From Monocercomonoides exilis (Eukaryota > Preaxostyla > Oxymonadida > Polymastigidae): a stretch of 64,000 nucleotides of DNA. The stretch lies in the NCBI GenBank assembly GCA_001643675.2, contig LSRY02000005.1:622501-686500 (forward strand). The letters run 5' to 3'. Of this stretch, positions 44,229 through 57,800 are shown piece by piece; within the stretch, counting starts at the first letter, position 1; every line of letters starts with the position of its first letter. The position numbers were made by a program, and so were the translations under genes. The notes beneath the pieces are model-generated. The model made no database searches and was not told the origin of the DNA. It was given only the letters and a program-made list of their open reading frames with translations.

Positions 44229-45263
44229 GAGATAATTAAATGTCAAGTTTTGCTTTCTTATTGATGTTGTATAATATATAAATGATGTTGTTTGTATTAT
44301 AGATTGGAAGTGTTGATACACATATAAATTTGTTTATTATTCATTAAAAATTTTTTCTTTTTCAAAAACGAGAAAAAATCAAACATTTCAAGTAAAATGA
44401 TATCAAATGAAAAGATTATGAATAAAGCATTAGATAAAAAAACGGTATAAGTGGAATTAATCGAAACCTGTTTTGATCACACCTATAATATTTATATTTG
44501 TTATTTTTCAAAAACAAGCTCTGAATTATAGATTTTTTAGTGTTTTTTCATGAATTGTTTTTTCTTTTTATTTGCTAGGGTTTAGAAAAGGTGAAAAAGT
44601 TAGGGTTTTCCGAGATAATTCAATGTTTTTTGTAAGCAAATGATAAGAAAGAAGATGATTTTTAATAATTTAATATAGATATTTTTTTAAATAAAATTAG
44701 GATGTCTTAAATATTTATCATAAAATATATTGGAAAAATGATTAAAATGTCAATTTTAGGGTGTAGGTTGAGTCCACTCTTACCAAAAACACTCGAAGAG
44801 TTTATAAAACAATCAAATTAACATTTCCACTTTGTGTTTCTGGTGCTCAGAAAACATATGCAAAACATTCATTAATATTTTGCATTTTCCTCTTTGAAAG
44901 CAGCAAATTCGTATGAATGAATATCTTCCATTTCTTATCAATTTCTATTTTTATTTTTATGTTTCTTTTTGAAAGGAAATTACTTACACCTGAAGGCGTG
45001 AGTTGGTGTATTGTTCCTAAAATTATCGTAAGTCAAGGAATACTCAAATAACAAAGAATTGATGTGAAAAACATTCAAACCAAGTTTTTGACTGACGAAA
45101 ATTTAGAAATTCAGGGTGAGGGTGGGGGGATATTTTCTTTAAAGAAAAAAAGAGAAGAGCAAACAAAACATTCTGATTGAATAAAACAAAAGAAAAAAGT
45201 GAAAAATATTAAGATATGCACTGAATACACGCATAACTAATTATTTTTCTTTTTCAATTTATT
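44229..45263. other. AT-rich intergenic region
   Basis: About 1 kb between the intact receptor's start and the 3' end of DCP1. It should hold the receptor promoter. No gene or repeat is recognised. Confidence 0.5.
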
Positions 45264-48200
45264 CTAAATATCCCCCAATATTGAGTGGGGAAAGATTCTA
45301 TTGAACTCAGAGCTGTTTCTCTCGGGATGGAAGACAAATGAATGGAACTTGTCTGCTTGGGAAGGAGGAGGCGGTGGAGGAGGAGGAGGAGTTCTTTTCT
45401 TTGCAGATGACACCTCAGCAGCATTCTTCGCTCTTTCTTTCGCAATCTTCTTCGTTTTGCTCTGCTTCTCTTTGTTTTGCACTCCTTTTTTGCTCCTCTC
45501 AGCTTTCACTTGCAATGAAACTTCCTTTTTTTGCTGTGTTGCATCGTCCTTTTCATGTTCATTGTTCACTTCTTGTTGTGTCTGATTGAACGACAAAGAC
45601 GAAGAAGTCTCCACTTCTCCTTGCTTCTTGTTGCTCTGCTCCTTCGCCGTTTCCTTGTGATATTTATCCTTTCTCACATTCTTCTCATCATTTTCTTTGA
45701 ATTCTTTCAATTCTTTCAATTCCTTTGACTCTTCTTCATTCTCAGTCATCTGCCCCAAAATGATTCCTGTGAACAGCTTTCGCAGCGCCTCTGCTGTTTC
45801 GTCCCATTTCTGCCTCACTCGCCGAACAAGCTCTGAATCTGTCACACTCTTTGGTGGATGGCGAATTCTTGACTGGGAAGAAGAAGAGGAATAGGAAGAG
45901 AAGGAAGATGAAGAAGAAGAAGCAGAAGCAGAAGCAGAAGCAGAAGCAGAAGCAGAAGCAGAAGCAGAAGCAGAAGAGGAGGAAGAGGAAGCAGAATGTC
46001 CGAAAGAAGAGGACAATGAAAAAGCGCCATCGTTTCTTCCTGAAGATGCAGCAGAAGACGAAGAAAGATTCGTTTTTTCGCTTTCAGAAGGAGTCAATTG
46101 ATTATTTGAAGCAGACAATTTAGAAGCAATTTGAGTGTTGTTTGTGTTTGTCTTCGTCTGCACACGAACAGGCGATGGGATGATGCGGATCTTCGGAACA
46201 GGAGAAGGAGAAGGAGAAACTTTGTTTTTGGCAGATGGAGAAGGAGAAGGAGATGAGGAAGAGGATGAGGAAGAAAAGGAGGAAGAAAAAGAGGAGGAAG
46301 AAGAAGAAGCAGAAGCCATTGGTGGTGGTGAAGGAAGAGGGAAGAAACGAGAAGGTGTCTGAACAGAAGAGATATGCTGAGAAGGAGCGGATTGAGTGTG
46401 TTTGTTGGCAGACGGTGGAGAAGTGAATAATGGTCTGTTTGATGACTGTGAGGGAGAAGAAGATGCATTTGATGTGCCAATAGATGAAGAAGAAGAGGGA
46501 GAAGAAGAAGAAGAAGAAGAAGAAAGAGGTGGAGGAACAGTTGCAGTTTTTGGATTTGGCGTAGAAAGAAGAGGCTGTGGCTGCAACTGTCTCTTGTTTT
46601 GTTGTTGCTTTTTTGGTGTCTTTTGCTGCTGTTCAGAAGCAGATGAAGAAGAAGTTGAAGGAGCTGAAGGAAGAGAAGGAAGAGAAGGAGCTTGAGCATT
46701 CTGAAGAAGCGGCTGTTGATTAGCTTCTTTTTTCACAATTGTTTTTGGCGACTTCTGTTTTGGAGGAGGAGAAAGAGAATTCTTCTTTGGCTGTGGCTGA
46801 AGTGGCATCAGTGTTTGATTGGCAGTTGAAGAAGGAGATGAAGACGAATACGAAGACGATGATTGAAGTGAAAGAGAATGTGAATTGGATAAAGAAGAAG
46901 AGGAAGAAGAGGAAGAGGAAGAAGCAGAGGAGGCAAGTGAAAAGGTTTGAGATGACTGCTTCGATTCTGATGATGTGTGTGTTGTGGCTGTGGCTGTAGA
47001 TGAAGAAGAAATATTTGTATTCTGTTCAGCAGGAGAATGACCAGCAAGCAGAGGAGGCAGAGGAAAAGCATTAGAATGTGCAGATTGAGCGATTGAGCGT
47101 TGAGAATTGGAAGCTGAAGGTGAAGAAGATGAAGAAGATGAAGCAGAAGATTCTTTGTTTGTGTTTGATGAAGAAGAGCTTCCTTGTTTCTGAGACTGAC
47201 CTGACTGTTCAGGTGCAGCGGAAGGAGGAAGAGCATAAGAAGGTGGCTGTCCAAGCAAAGAAGAAGCGTGGTGGGATGAAGAAGATGCAGAATTATTAGA
47301 AACAGAATTATTATTATTACTATTATTTTTAGCAGCAGCAGAAGAAGAAGCACATGGGCTTGCCTTTGAAGCGTTCACTGCATTTGCACTGGCTGTCTGT
47401 CCGGATGATTGGACAGCTTTCTGTTCTTGTTTCATTCGGCTGAACAGCTCCAGAAGCGTCCGCGACGAAGGTGAAATGGGGCGAGTTGTATTAACATCAT
47501 TTGAGACAATTGAATTCTCTGAAGAATTTGTTGAGTGCGAAGATAAAGCACTGGATTGAATGCTGGCAGAAGATTGTTGAGAGGCTGCAAGAGGAAGAGA
47601 CGGATAAGAAGATTCCCGCTTGATTGAAGTGTTTTGGTTTTGAACGGGCTGGGAAGAAGCACTTGAATGATTGGAAGATATTTCTGTTTTCAAGAAACTG
47701 GATGCGTTTTGAGATGATACATCTGTTGAGCGTGAAGATGAAGACAAAGAAGATTGAGAATTAGCTGTGTTGCTGCTATTTGAAGACCCTGAAGAAGTTG
47801 AAGCTGAAGCTACACTTTGCTGATGTTGCTTCGGACGAGGTATTATTTGAATTTTCAATTTTCCTTGTTGAAATATTTCTTCGCTGGATTTTCCTTTAGA
47901 TTTTTTCTTTCCTGCCTGTAGTGTAGCATTTTTATTTAGAATAGAAAGCATTGCAGGAGAAACTGTCATGGGAATTGTCGGAGTTGGAGTTGGTGAAGGA
48001 CCTGATGAACTTCTAGATAGCGATGCAGATCCTTTTCTTGAAGGTGTTGATGTTGGTCTAGACGCATCTGCTGCCTTCAATTCAGCAATGCACTGATTAA
48101 TAATGCTTGCTGCTTTGTCTCTTTCTTCTGGATCAAAAAACCAAAAGCCTCGAATTATTGATTCCTCATCCGTAAAATATATGTAATTTGCTAACGTTAG

Positions 48201-48571
48201 CTCTATTAGTGTATCCTTTGTTAAAGCTAAAATTTTCAAAAGTGAATAAAGTGTAATAAAAAAATACAACTGAACTTTACAACAATGCAAACCATATGAT
48301 GAATCTTTTAAAGATTTCTGATTCAAAATAAGGACTCCAAAGCGCGGTTCGCTGTCTCTTTCGTAAAAATAAAGTGGACCTTCTATTTCTTTTCGTTTCT
48401 AGAAAAATAGTAATTCATGTACGTGAATAGACACAAAAATATTCATTTACAAACCCATTCCTCTCGAGGCTTTTCAATAAATTCGTATTCTCGAACTAAA
48501 GTACATTTCCCACGTATTTTGATAATTCCAGGTACAATGTTGCGAAGGCTATCACGTTCTGGTGAAGACAT
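45264..48571 (-). CDS. DCP1: mRNA-decapping cofactor DCP1
   Basis: Three exons: 48571-48455, 48398-48293 and 48226-45264, in phase, 1,061 residues ending in TAG. The second intron (48227-48292) happens to be readable in frame. Residues 1-130 form the EVH1-type DCP1 domain: VPGIIKIRGKCTLVREYEF, EGPLYFYERDSEPRFGVLIL, then GFWFFDPEERDKAASIINQC, matching the family's IWFYD block. DCP1 activates the DCP2 decapping enzyme in cytoplasmic mRNA decay. The remaining 900 residues are extremely Ser-rich with Gln, Pro and Ala runs, including an Ala-Ser repeat at 45920-45975; DCP1 proteins are usually far shorter. I do not recognise the trimerisation domain of animal and plant DCP1. The start is the first ATG and gives a normal N terminus. 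Confidence 0.88.
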
Positions 48572-48802
48572 TTGTGGAAAACAGCAAATATGTCAGATCT
48601 GGCAATCTATATGAATATTATGGGATTTTCTGATTTTGCGATACAAGCGTGAATATGTGAGCAATGAAAAAGAAAAGGAATGAACTTTCTTTCTGAGTGA
48701 ATAATCAAATAAAACAAATGAGTTTAGAGAACGATAACGTGCCTATGGGAAATACCCACTGTTTGAGTTTGTGATCTTACTCTACTTAATAATTCAGTGA
48801 TA
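48572..48802. promoter_or_regulatory. Divergent promoter region of DCP1 and GCN1
   Basis: Only 231 bp separate the DCP1 start codon (48571, minus) from the GCN1 start codon (48803, plus), so both promoters must lie here or overlap it. No clear TATA or initiator motif stands out. The role follows from position alone. Confidence 0.5.
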
Positions 48803-51800
48803 ATGTCTGAAATAGACGACAAATCACTGATTAAAAGAGATAATCGCTCAATATTTAGTGGAGAATTCGACGAACTTGTAGATTTAATATCGGACGATGG
48901 TTAATTATTATTCAATCTTAAAAATTATGTATTATTGCAATTTTTATTTGTAAAAAATATTTTATCATAATATAGGTCCATTGTCCAATTTAAATGCTAT
49001 AGCTAAATCTTTTTTCCGTTTGACGAATGCAATCTTAAGAGAAAGCAATGTTAAACGGATGAAGAAGCATTTATATTTATATCACAAACATGTCAAACGA
49101 GCTCTTTCCAAAGTTTGAAAAACGCAATGTTTTTCTTATATATGAATTAAAATTTGCTATTTTAAACAGAATTCAGAACTTTTTCAGGAAATACTTGATT
49201 GGAGCTGTCAACAAGCTCAAGATCATCCTTTCTCTTCAGTGCTTCTTTCTGCTTGCACCGCACATGCAATGATGCAAATATCAAATGAACGGTATAGCAA
49301 AAACAATAAAAAACAAATGAAAAGTGAAACAGAATCTTCGACTCAGCAGAATTCAAACGAAATTTTATCAATTGAGGATATATCAAAAATAATTGAAGAA
49401 AAAATGCTTCAACTTTCATCTCCCGATGCTGAAAAAACCTCAGCTTTCTCTATAATTAAGGCAATCATTTCGTCATCTGAATCAGCAAATGAATTTATTT
49501 ATACTCTTCCCTATTTCACTCCGCTTTCAAATTATATTTCGAAGAGTCGCAATCACAAAACAGCTCTTCAAACTCCATTTTCCATATTTATTTCATTGTT
49601 TTATTTGAATGAATCACATACACTTCAAATAGTTGAGAGGATCATTTCATTGCTTGATGCTGGAGTTAAACGGTTTGAACAAATTTTTAAAATAATTCGA
49701 ATTGAAATTTTGTTTTGTGACTTTTTTTTTCAAATAATGTGATTGAAACATATTTTGATGAAACATTTTGTTATTTACAGGAATGCCAATAACACAGTCA
49801 TCTTTCTTAACCACTTTCTTTCCACACTTTATTCTAATCATCTCACAACATCTATACAACCTTCAAATGGAATTGCCAATTCAACTTTTGGCAATTCATC
49901 TAATGCTGATGCCTCATCGTCTGCATCGTCCTCAGCATCTGCGTCAGCTTCCTCTTCTGATTCATCGTTAACTTCATTGAAAAGCGACGTTGCTGACAAG
50001 ACTCCACGGCCTTTGCTGCCAATAAGCATTCTTCATTCAATCTTTGAAGTTGTGAGAAAGATCTTTCAAGACTTCACACTTTACCTCAGCTCTTCTCTTG
50101 CTTTGTCCTCTTCTTCCTCATCCGAAGCTACTCAGACGCAATCTTCTTCTTCTTCATCGTCTGAGCCTTCCTTTTCTCGCCTCTTAAACATCTCAAACTC
50201 CGTCGCCACGCTCGTCGGCACACTCACCAGCTGCTTCATGGTCCACCAGTATTATCATTCATCCTCTTCAGCAGAGGCAGCCTCTGAAGCTGAGGCCAAA
50301 AGCGAGTCTGCAGATGCCCCATCTCCATTGTCCAGCCTCATTGGTGAGTTTGCTTCTCTGTTTGAGCAGTTGGAGTCTTTGAATTCTGTCCCGTCGCGTT
50401 CGTGCTTCTTCGACTCCCTCAGCTGCGCTGCCTCGTCTGTGCATGCATTCATCAGCTCCATCACAACAGATCACAGTGAATTCACTGCCTGTGACGATGT
50501 CTTCACACAGAAGAGAGTAAGCAGCCAGACGAATGCGCCAAAGAAAGCTATCTCTTTCTCATACAGATACTCATTCACACACACAATGACAGCAGTCTCA
50601 TCCACTTATTCCTTCTTCCGCCCGCTTTATTTCATCTGCAGTAGCAACAGCACATCCAATGCAAATGTCATAAGCCGATCTCAAATGCCCCACTTCCTCC
50701 TTTCTGTGATGCCTCTGCTGGTGACTGTGAGCGACACCCTTGTCATCCACCTCCACAAAGAAAAGCAGAGTTTCTTCGGAAAGCTGCGTGAGTCGCAGGA
50801 CGTCCTCCGCTCAGTCGACGCAGTGGGAAAGTGGAATTCTCTCCTGCTGCATTCATTTCTGGCTGTGGAAGGTATGTTGAAAGCACACCAAACACAAGCA
50901 CAGAGCGAAGAACTGGCTGCTGCTGACAAGATGTTGATGGCACAGCTGAATGAGTCGATTGAGGAAGCGAAAAAAATCGAAGCTGAACTGAAGTCCAAAG
51001 TCGAAGGCGAAACGCCAGCCGCTCCTGCAAACACTGCAGGAAAAGCCGCAAAAGGCTCTTCTCAGCAAAAGCCGAAAAAAGGCAGTGCAAAAGATGCCTC
51101 CTCTTCCTCTGCCTCTTCCTCATCCCCACAAATCCAGCTGCTGATTGGACAGGACACCTCAAAGACAGTCGCCAACATCTTCTCCTTCTATCAGGACTTG
51201 CTCAAATGCGGCTCAGGTGATGCAGCGCGCAAAAGCACACTTCAGTCTCTTCTTCTGTGTGTGGACATGGCATCTGACATCTCCTATGCTCTATCCACAG
51301 ACAAGAATTCTCAGTCTCTTTTTGCACAGCCGCCGAGTGTGCACTGCTTGTGTGTTTTGTTTGCGAAGCTGCCGATCTGCCAGCAGATGGAGGCATTGGC
51401 AGTGAAAGAGACAGGAAAAGCACCAATAAGAGCAGAACAGATGATCTCTTCGTTGGTGCTAATGAAGATATACTCCTCTTATGAATGCACTCAGAACAGC
51501 TCATATTCTCTTCCTCTTCCGTCTGCTGAAGGAGAGGGCGAGGCAGGCAATCCAGAGGCGATGAAGCAGATAGCACAGTCAATGCAGCAGGTGCAGAAAG
51601 AGAGAGAAAGGCTCTTCAAGCTATTGCATCCGATGCTGTCTAAACCAGCGCATCTCTTCAACCAGATGAATGGCATGTTCAGCCAGTCATTTGCAGACGC
51701 TGCTGTTCAGCTGGGAATCATCCGCCTCTTTCTGTTGGACTTCGAATGGAAGCAGCTCTTTCTGAAGAGCGATCTGCTGTTTGTCGAAGGCTCCCGCACA

Positions 51801-54800
51801 ACTTCAACAGCAGCGGCAGATGCAGCTGTTTCATCTCTTCCCTCTGCCATCAATCCAACTGCCCCTCTTTATTCTCTGATTGTTGCACTCTTCCTGTCAG
51901 CAGATGAGTCAGTGAGGATGGAGATGAGGCTGCTGTGGAAGCAGGCTGTGACACTCCCTGAGTCACTCATGATGCTGCAGGACTTGCCTGACTTGGCAGA
52001 AAACGAGGCATCTTCTTCTTCCTCCTCCTCCTCATCTTCTTCTTCTTCAAAGAACGCTATTTCACCATCTGCTGGCTGTGTCACTGCCCCTTCCTTGTAC
52101 CAGCTGTCTTCTACTTCTTCCTTGTCTCTTATGCCTCGCCAGGAAGAAGTCAGATACATCCGCAAGAGGCTCATCGATGCGATGATGGATGCCTTTGTCA
52201 CACAAATATCACCCATCCCAATCTCTGCTTATATCTCAACAACAAACCTGGCTGCACTGCTGGAGCCATCGACTGCTGCATCCACAGCTGCTGCTACTTC
52301 AATGCTGACTGCTTCTGCTTCTGCTTCTTCCTCTTCCTCTTCCTCTTCCTCTTCCTCTTCCTCTTCCTCTTCCTCTTCCTCTTCTTCTACAGACACTTCA
52401 AACACCAATCCAGTCATTGATCCCTTCTCTTCCTCTTCATCCTCCTCCTCTTCCTTATCCACACCACAACAAGCACCTCCTTCTCTCTACTTCTCCCTCT
52501 CTTCCGCACACAATGCCATCTTCACCCCTTCCCGTCAGATTCCTCTGTGGCGTCTGCTCAGCCCATTGATGGCTGTTGTTGAAGGATGCGCCACTGAATA
52601 CGGACTGGTAGAGCAGATACAGAAGCTACAGGAGATGAGAAAGAACCTACCAAAACAGGAGAAGCAAGGCGGACAGCAATCAGAAGCAGAAAAGCCGAAG
52701 GAGAAGAAGGACAAGAAGAAAGAGGACAAATCAACTGCTGCCAAAGTGAATGTTCCTTCCACAGTGACAGGGCCACAAGGCACACACCCTCTCTTCTTCA
52801 CCTCTTCTGAGTGCCAATCGCTGCTCATCCTCACACACTCACCGCTGCTGACACATCTTCCTCTGTTCCCCACATATTCTGCACCTTCTGACCCATCCAT
52901 CTTCTACTCCTCTTCCATGTTCACTCACCCTGCGTCCCATGCATGGAACCAGCTGTGCAACAGATGCCCTGCCCTCTTTGCGTCTGTCGAAGGAGCAGCT
53001 GATGTCATCTCAGAGAAGATGCTTGTGGCCGAAGGAGGGAAAGGAGGACTGCTTGCTGAGTGGCATAGCTGGTGGATGAATGAGAAGAAGGAGAAGGAAG
53101 CGTCTTCACAGCAATCTTCTGCTTCTTCTTCTCAATCGAATGGAGGAGCATCACAAACATCATCTGCATCTGCTTCATCAGATGCTTCTGGTGCAAGCGC
53201 ATCATCATCATCATCATTAGATTCCTCTTCCCAAATAATCAAATCTGACTCCTCTGCCATCCCATCCCCAACATCTTCTGTTGTTGCCTCGTCTGTCCTC
53301 TCTGCCCTTCAAACACTGTCCATCCAGCTTCCTACGCCATCTGCCTCATTCATCGCCCAGAATGCTGCTGCTCTTCTGAAAGAAAGAGTCAAAGTGCTTC
53401 TGCCAGCCATCGACAAAAAGGCACGCAAAGCAGGGCAGACAGGCGCAGCTGTGGCATCTTCATCGTCTGACAGCGAGGCAGGGCTGGCAGCAGATGGAGG
53501 GATAGCCATCACAAGATATGAACTGGAGCTTCTGTTTGCAGCTGATGACAATGTGCTCATTCCGAGGTCAGATGAAGAGATCCTGCTGCTGCAGACAGCT
53601 CGTGGAGTTATTCAGAGTATGTGCTGGTGGAGATGATGATGAGTTGTTGGGAAAGATGGAAATGGTTGGATTTTGAAAGTATTTGTGGAATTGTGAGTGT
53701 GAAAGAGATTAAGAAAGAAAGAAAGAAAGAAAGATTCAATTTGATTTATATGATAAAAGCATATTTATTATTATTATTATTATTTAATGATTTTATTGTG
53801 ATGTATTTCAGCTACAAAGAACGTTCGCAGAGACAAAGGACAGAAAGGGCTGTATTCAGTGGAGGATGAGATATGGGAAAGAGAACAACGAGAAAAGGAA
53901 GACAAAATCAAAATGGTGTGGAATTGTTAGAAACATGATTTTTTTGTTTGACAAGAGAGAGAAAAAAGATAAAGAAATAGCACTTTTTGCAAGTGTTTAT
54001 AGAAATAATATGCTTTCTTTGAAAATATACTGTTTTTCTTATTTAATTTTCCATTCATTTTTTATTTCTCTATTTGATATTTTGATTCTTTGTATGAACT
54101 TATCAAACGTTCAGAAAGCTGAAGCTGAGGCAAAAGTGAAAGAGTTGATTGCCAAACAGAAGCTGACCAAGAAGAAAGTGGCAACAATGTTCCAGACAGT
54201 GAACTATGCATTGAAGGTATGTGTTTCTGGATGATGAATGACGCAATCGTATTTATATGTCTATTTTTAATGAAATTAAAATATTTATTGGAATTGAAAT
54301 GAATTTTAATAGCAATGATGATTGTTTCATTATTCTTTGTTATTTTTTAATAACATATCACTCATTTATTATTATTATTATTTTCTTCCTCAAATGATAT
54401 TTCTTTCTCTTCCCCTTTTCGCAGACTCTTTCTCAAGTGGCTCGCTCTTCTCCTGAAGCAATTGAGCCACAGCTTCATGACATCGTTCCTGTTGTTATCA
54501 GCTGCCTTCAGCTTCCCGTGTGGTACGAAAGTGCATCAGTTTGTAATTATCCTATTCCTATTTTGAATTTTCATACTGTTTTTTACTTTAAACTTTTTAT
54601 ATTTTTGTATTATTCTTTTTGTTATCTGCAAAATATCATCTCTTTTCTTCAAATCTTCCATCCACAAAACACAAAATACACATCATTAGGATTTTCTGTA
54701 TGCAGCATGCGAAGGAATAACTCCAATTCCTCTTCGCATTGCACTCTTCGGCATTCTTCCAAAGGCACTGACAAGGCTGTTTGCATATGACTCAGATTAT

Positions 54801-57800
54801 TACAAGACTCCCACACAAAGCTTCTTAAGGAGCATCACTGCAAAACAGAGTGTTGCAAGCACTTCGACAAAGAAAGGAGAGAAAGATGCTGAAGAAGGAG
54901 GAGAAGGAGAAGACGGAGATGATGAGAAAGAAGGCGAAGATGGAAAGAAAGAAAAAGAAGGTGATGAAGGAGCAGACAAAGAAGACGATGATGACTCGGA
55001 TTCTGAAGATTCCGATTCAGACTCAGACTCAGAGGAGAAAGAGAACGAAGAGAAGAACAAGAAGAAGGAAGTACCTCTTCATCTGATTGTCATGCGGATC
55101 TTCATAGCATTTGAGAAGAATCGTGTTCAGTCCTCAAACGGCGATGATGAGAGCCAAATTATGACACTTTCACCTGCACACTTCAACCTTCTCTTGCCCA
55201 TCATCAAGTTCCACCTCCTCACTCAGTCCATCCACTCGCTCTTCCGCCCATTTGTAGCTCCTTCTTTTTCAGTGCTGGCTGCTCATTGCTCTCTGCCTTC
55301 GATGGACTATCTGCCTCGCTCTGAGATGCTCAGCACCTTAATTGCCCTGCTCCCCACACACAACTCTGCCATCCGCTCCACCCGCATCCCTTCCATCCCC
55401 ACAATCACCGTCGAGCACGTGATGGAGGCTGTGAACACACTTGTGCAGTCCACATCGTCCATTGAGAATCTCGTGCCCGCTTTTTCTGCTCTCAGCTCGT
55501 CATATCTAATGTGGCGGCGGTGCGGTCTTGAGGCTGTTCAGCAGGCGCTTCCTGTTCTGCTTCGTGGAAGTGAATGGAAGCGTGTGGAGACAGAGATTGC
55601 ACGAGGTGTGCAGTCACAGGAGAAAGTGAAGGAAGTGTCTGAGGCATCCGTCTTCTACCAGAATGTGATTAAGGAGATGATTCAGGTGATCTCTTCGCCT
55701 CTCTCTGACACAGACAGCACACTGAGGCATCTGATGCCTCCTCTGTCTGTCCAGGCACTGCGTGCACACTATGCCCATCTGATGGCTCTTATCTGGGAAC
55801 TGCGCTTCGACACGAACGGAGACAATGCAACACTGGCTGATGAGCTCTGGGAGATGATCGTGGTGAGCAAGCGCCACGATGCGGAGCGGAGGAACATGAG
55901 AGCCAGAAACAGCGGGGGAAAGAAGGTCGATCCAAAGAAGGAACCACTGGTGAAAGCAGAACTGCTGAGTGCGTTTGCGCTGATTGCGATGTTGTCGCAC
56001 AAAGACGAGGCGACAAGACGCCGTGTGGCGAATGCATTAGCAGCGATGGTGACGAAAGAGGAAGGGAAATCAAAGAAAGGAGGAGAGAAGAAACATGCCA
56101 TGAAGTCAAATGAAGGCGAAGGTGACGATGAAAGCAACAGCGAAGACGACGAGGATGATGAGAACTATCTTGCGACAGACGAAGAAATCAACGCATCTGG
56201 GCAGGTGATAAAGCCAATGATGCTTATCGACATTATGAAGAGATGGTATCTGTGCGAAGAAGAGAAAGACGATGAGGAGTTTGAATTGGATAAAAAGAAG
56301 AGGGAGAAGATCCAATCATTGAAGTTCATCAAGTCTCTCTCATCTTCTGCGACAATTTCAGCAGAGGTGATTCACAACGTGTTTATCGATCCTTATGCCA
56401 TCAATCTTACACGTGTTGCGAGGCTTCCGTCAGAAAGACTCACTTTCAGTGCACAACAGAGCAGAGAGAAGAGAGACAATGATGGAATGCTCACGTTGAT
56501 TGACCGCTTCCCTCTGTACACGCCGTTGGTTGGTGGTGTTGGTGCAGTCAGGAGCGGTATCGCTTTTGTGCTGAAGATGATCGCACCGTTCATTCCGTTT
56601 GTTCCTTTGAAGGCTCTAACTTCTCCAGCTCCACAACAGTCGCCTCAACAGTCTGCAAAACAGCAGAACCAGAGTGCTTCATCTCAGCAGCCACAACAGC
56701 AGCAGCAGCAACAACAACAGAAAAAGAAAGAACAACCCCAACAACAATCTCAATCTTCAACACAATCTCAACCACAGGCAAAGCAACAAAAACAACCTCA
56801 ACTACAACCACAACCTCAGCCGAAACAGCCACAACAGAAACAGCCTCAGCCTGCAGGTCAGCCCAAACAAGCACAGCCAAAGCCAACTGCTCAACCAAAA
56901 CCAAAACAACCACAGACACAGCCACAGGCTCAAAAACAGCCTCAACAACAAAAACAGACCCAGCCACAGGCACAGAAACAGAGCCAGCCTCAGAATCAGC
57001 CTCAAGCTCAAGCACAACAAAAACAACAAGTCAAAATTGTGCAGCCAAAGCCCCAACAGCCACAACAGGGATCACAGTCAGCGAAGCAACAACCTCAACA
57101 GCAGGCATCTTCTCAAAAGCAGCAGTCTTCTCAGCAACAGCAGCCATCAACAGCAATTCCAGCTCTTTCTGTCTTCCGCTTTTTGGTTGAAGAGTCGTTT
57201 GCACTCAGCGACGATATCAGCAGGAACACCCAGCACATGATATTCGCTGCCTGTGCCATCTTAGACCACTGCATTGCAAAGGAGAAAGCACTCAAACAGA
57301 AAGAAGCACTGAAGAAGCTCAGAGAAGAAGAGCGTCTGGCGTCGAATGTGCCTGTTCCCCTCAACGGGAAGCCTGTCAGCTCTTCCTCTGAGAAGTCAAA
57401 CATTGATCTTTCTTCAATCATTGTCGATCTTCAGCTCCCACTCATGTTCTATGCCATCATCGAGCCTTACATAGTGAAGAAAAAGGTGTCTTCAAGCGGA
57501 GAAACAAGATCGCGTTCTCCTTCTCCTTCGCCTTCTCCCACTCCAAACTCTCTTTCATCCAGCAGCGCATCTGCTCGTGGCTCGTCTCCTCTATCTGCAC
57601 CTGCTGCACAACACTCTGCCTCTCTAAATGAATCTTCTCTTCGAAATGACAGACTGGTTTCCTCTCTCATTTTGATTGCCTCGTCTCTTGTGCAATACAT
57701 TCCAGCCACATCTCCTCAGACAAGCAGCTTGCTGTCAATCATCATATCTTCACTCTCCATTCCATCACAACATGTCCAGCAGTCCTGTTCTCTTGCTCTC

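Noticed and set aside
45920-45975. GAAGCA array as a CRISPR or minisatellite locus
   Set aside because: It is an in-frame Ala-Ser codon repeat within DCP1, with no spacers.
48227-48292. Reading DCP1 as one exon from 48326
   Set aside because: The segment is in frame by chance. It adds a hydrophobic stretch inside the EVH1 domain; removing it as a GTTTGC..TTTTAG intron restores the family alignment, and a proper N terminus lies in two upstream exons.
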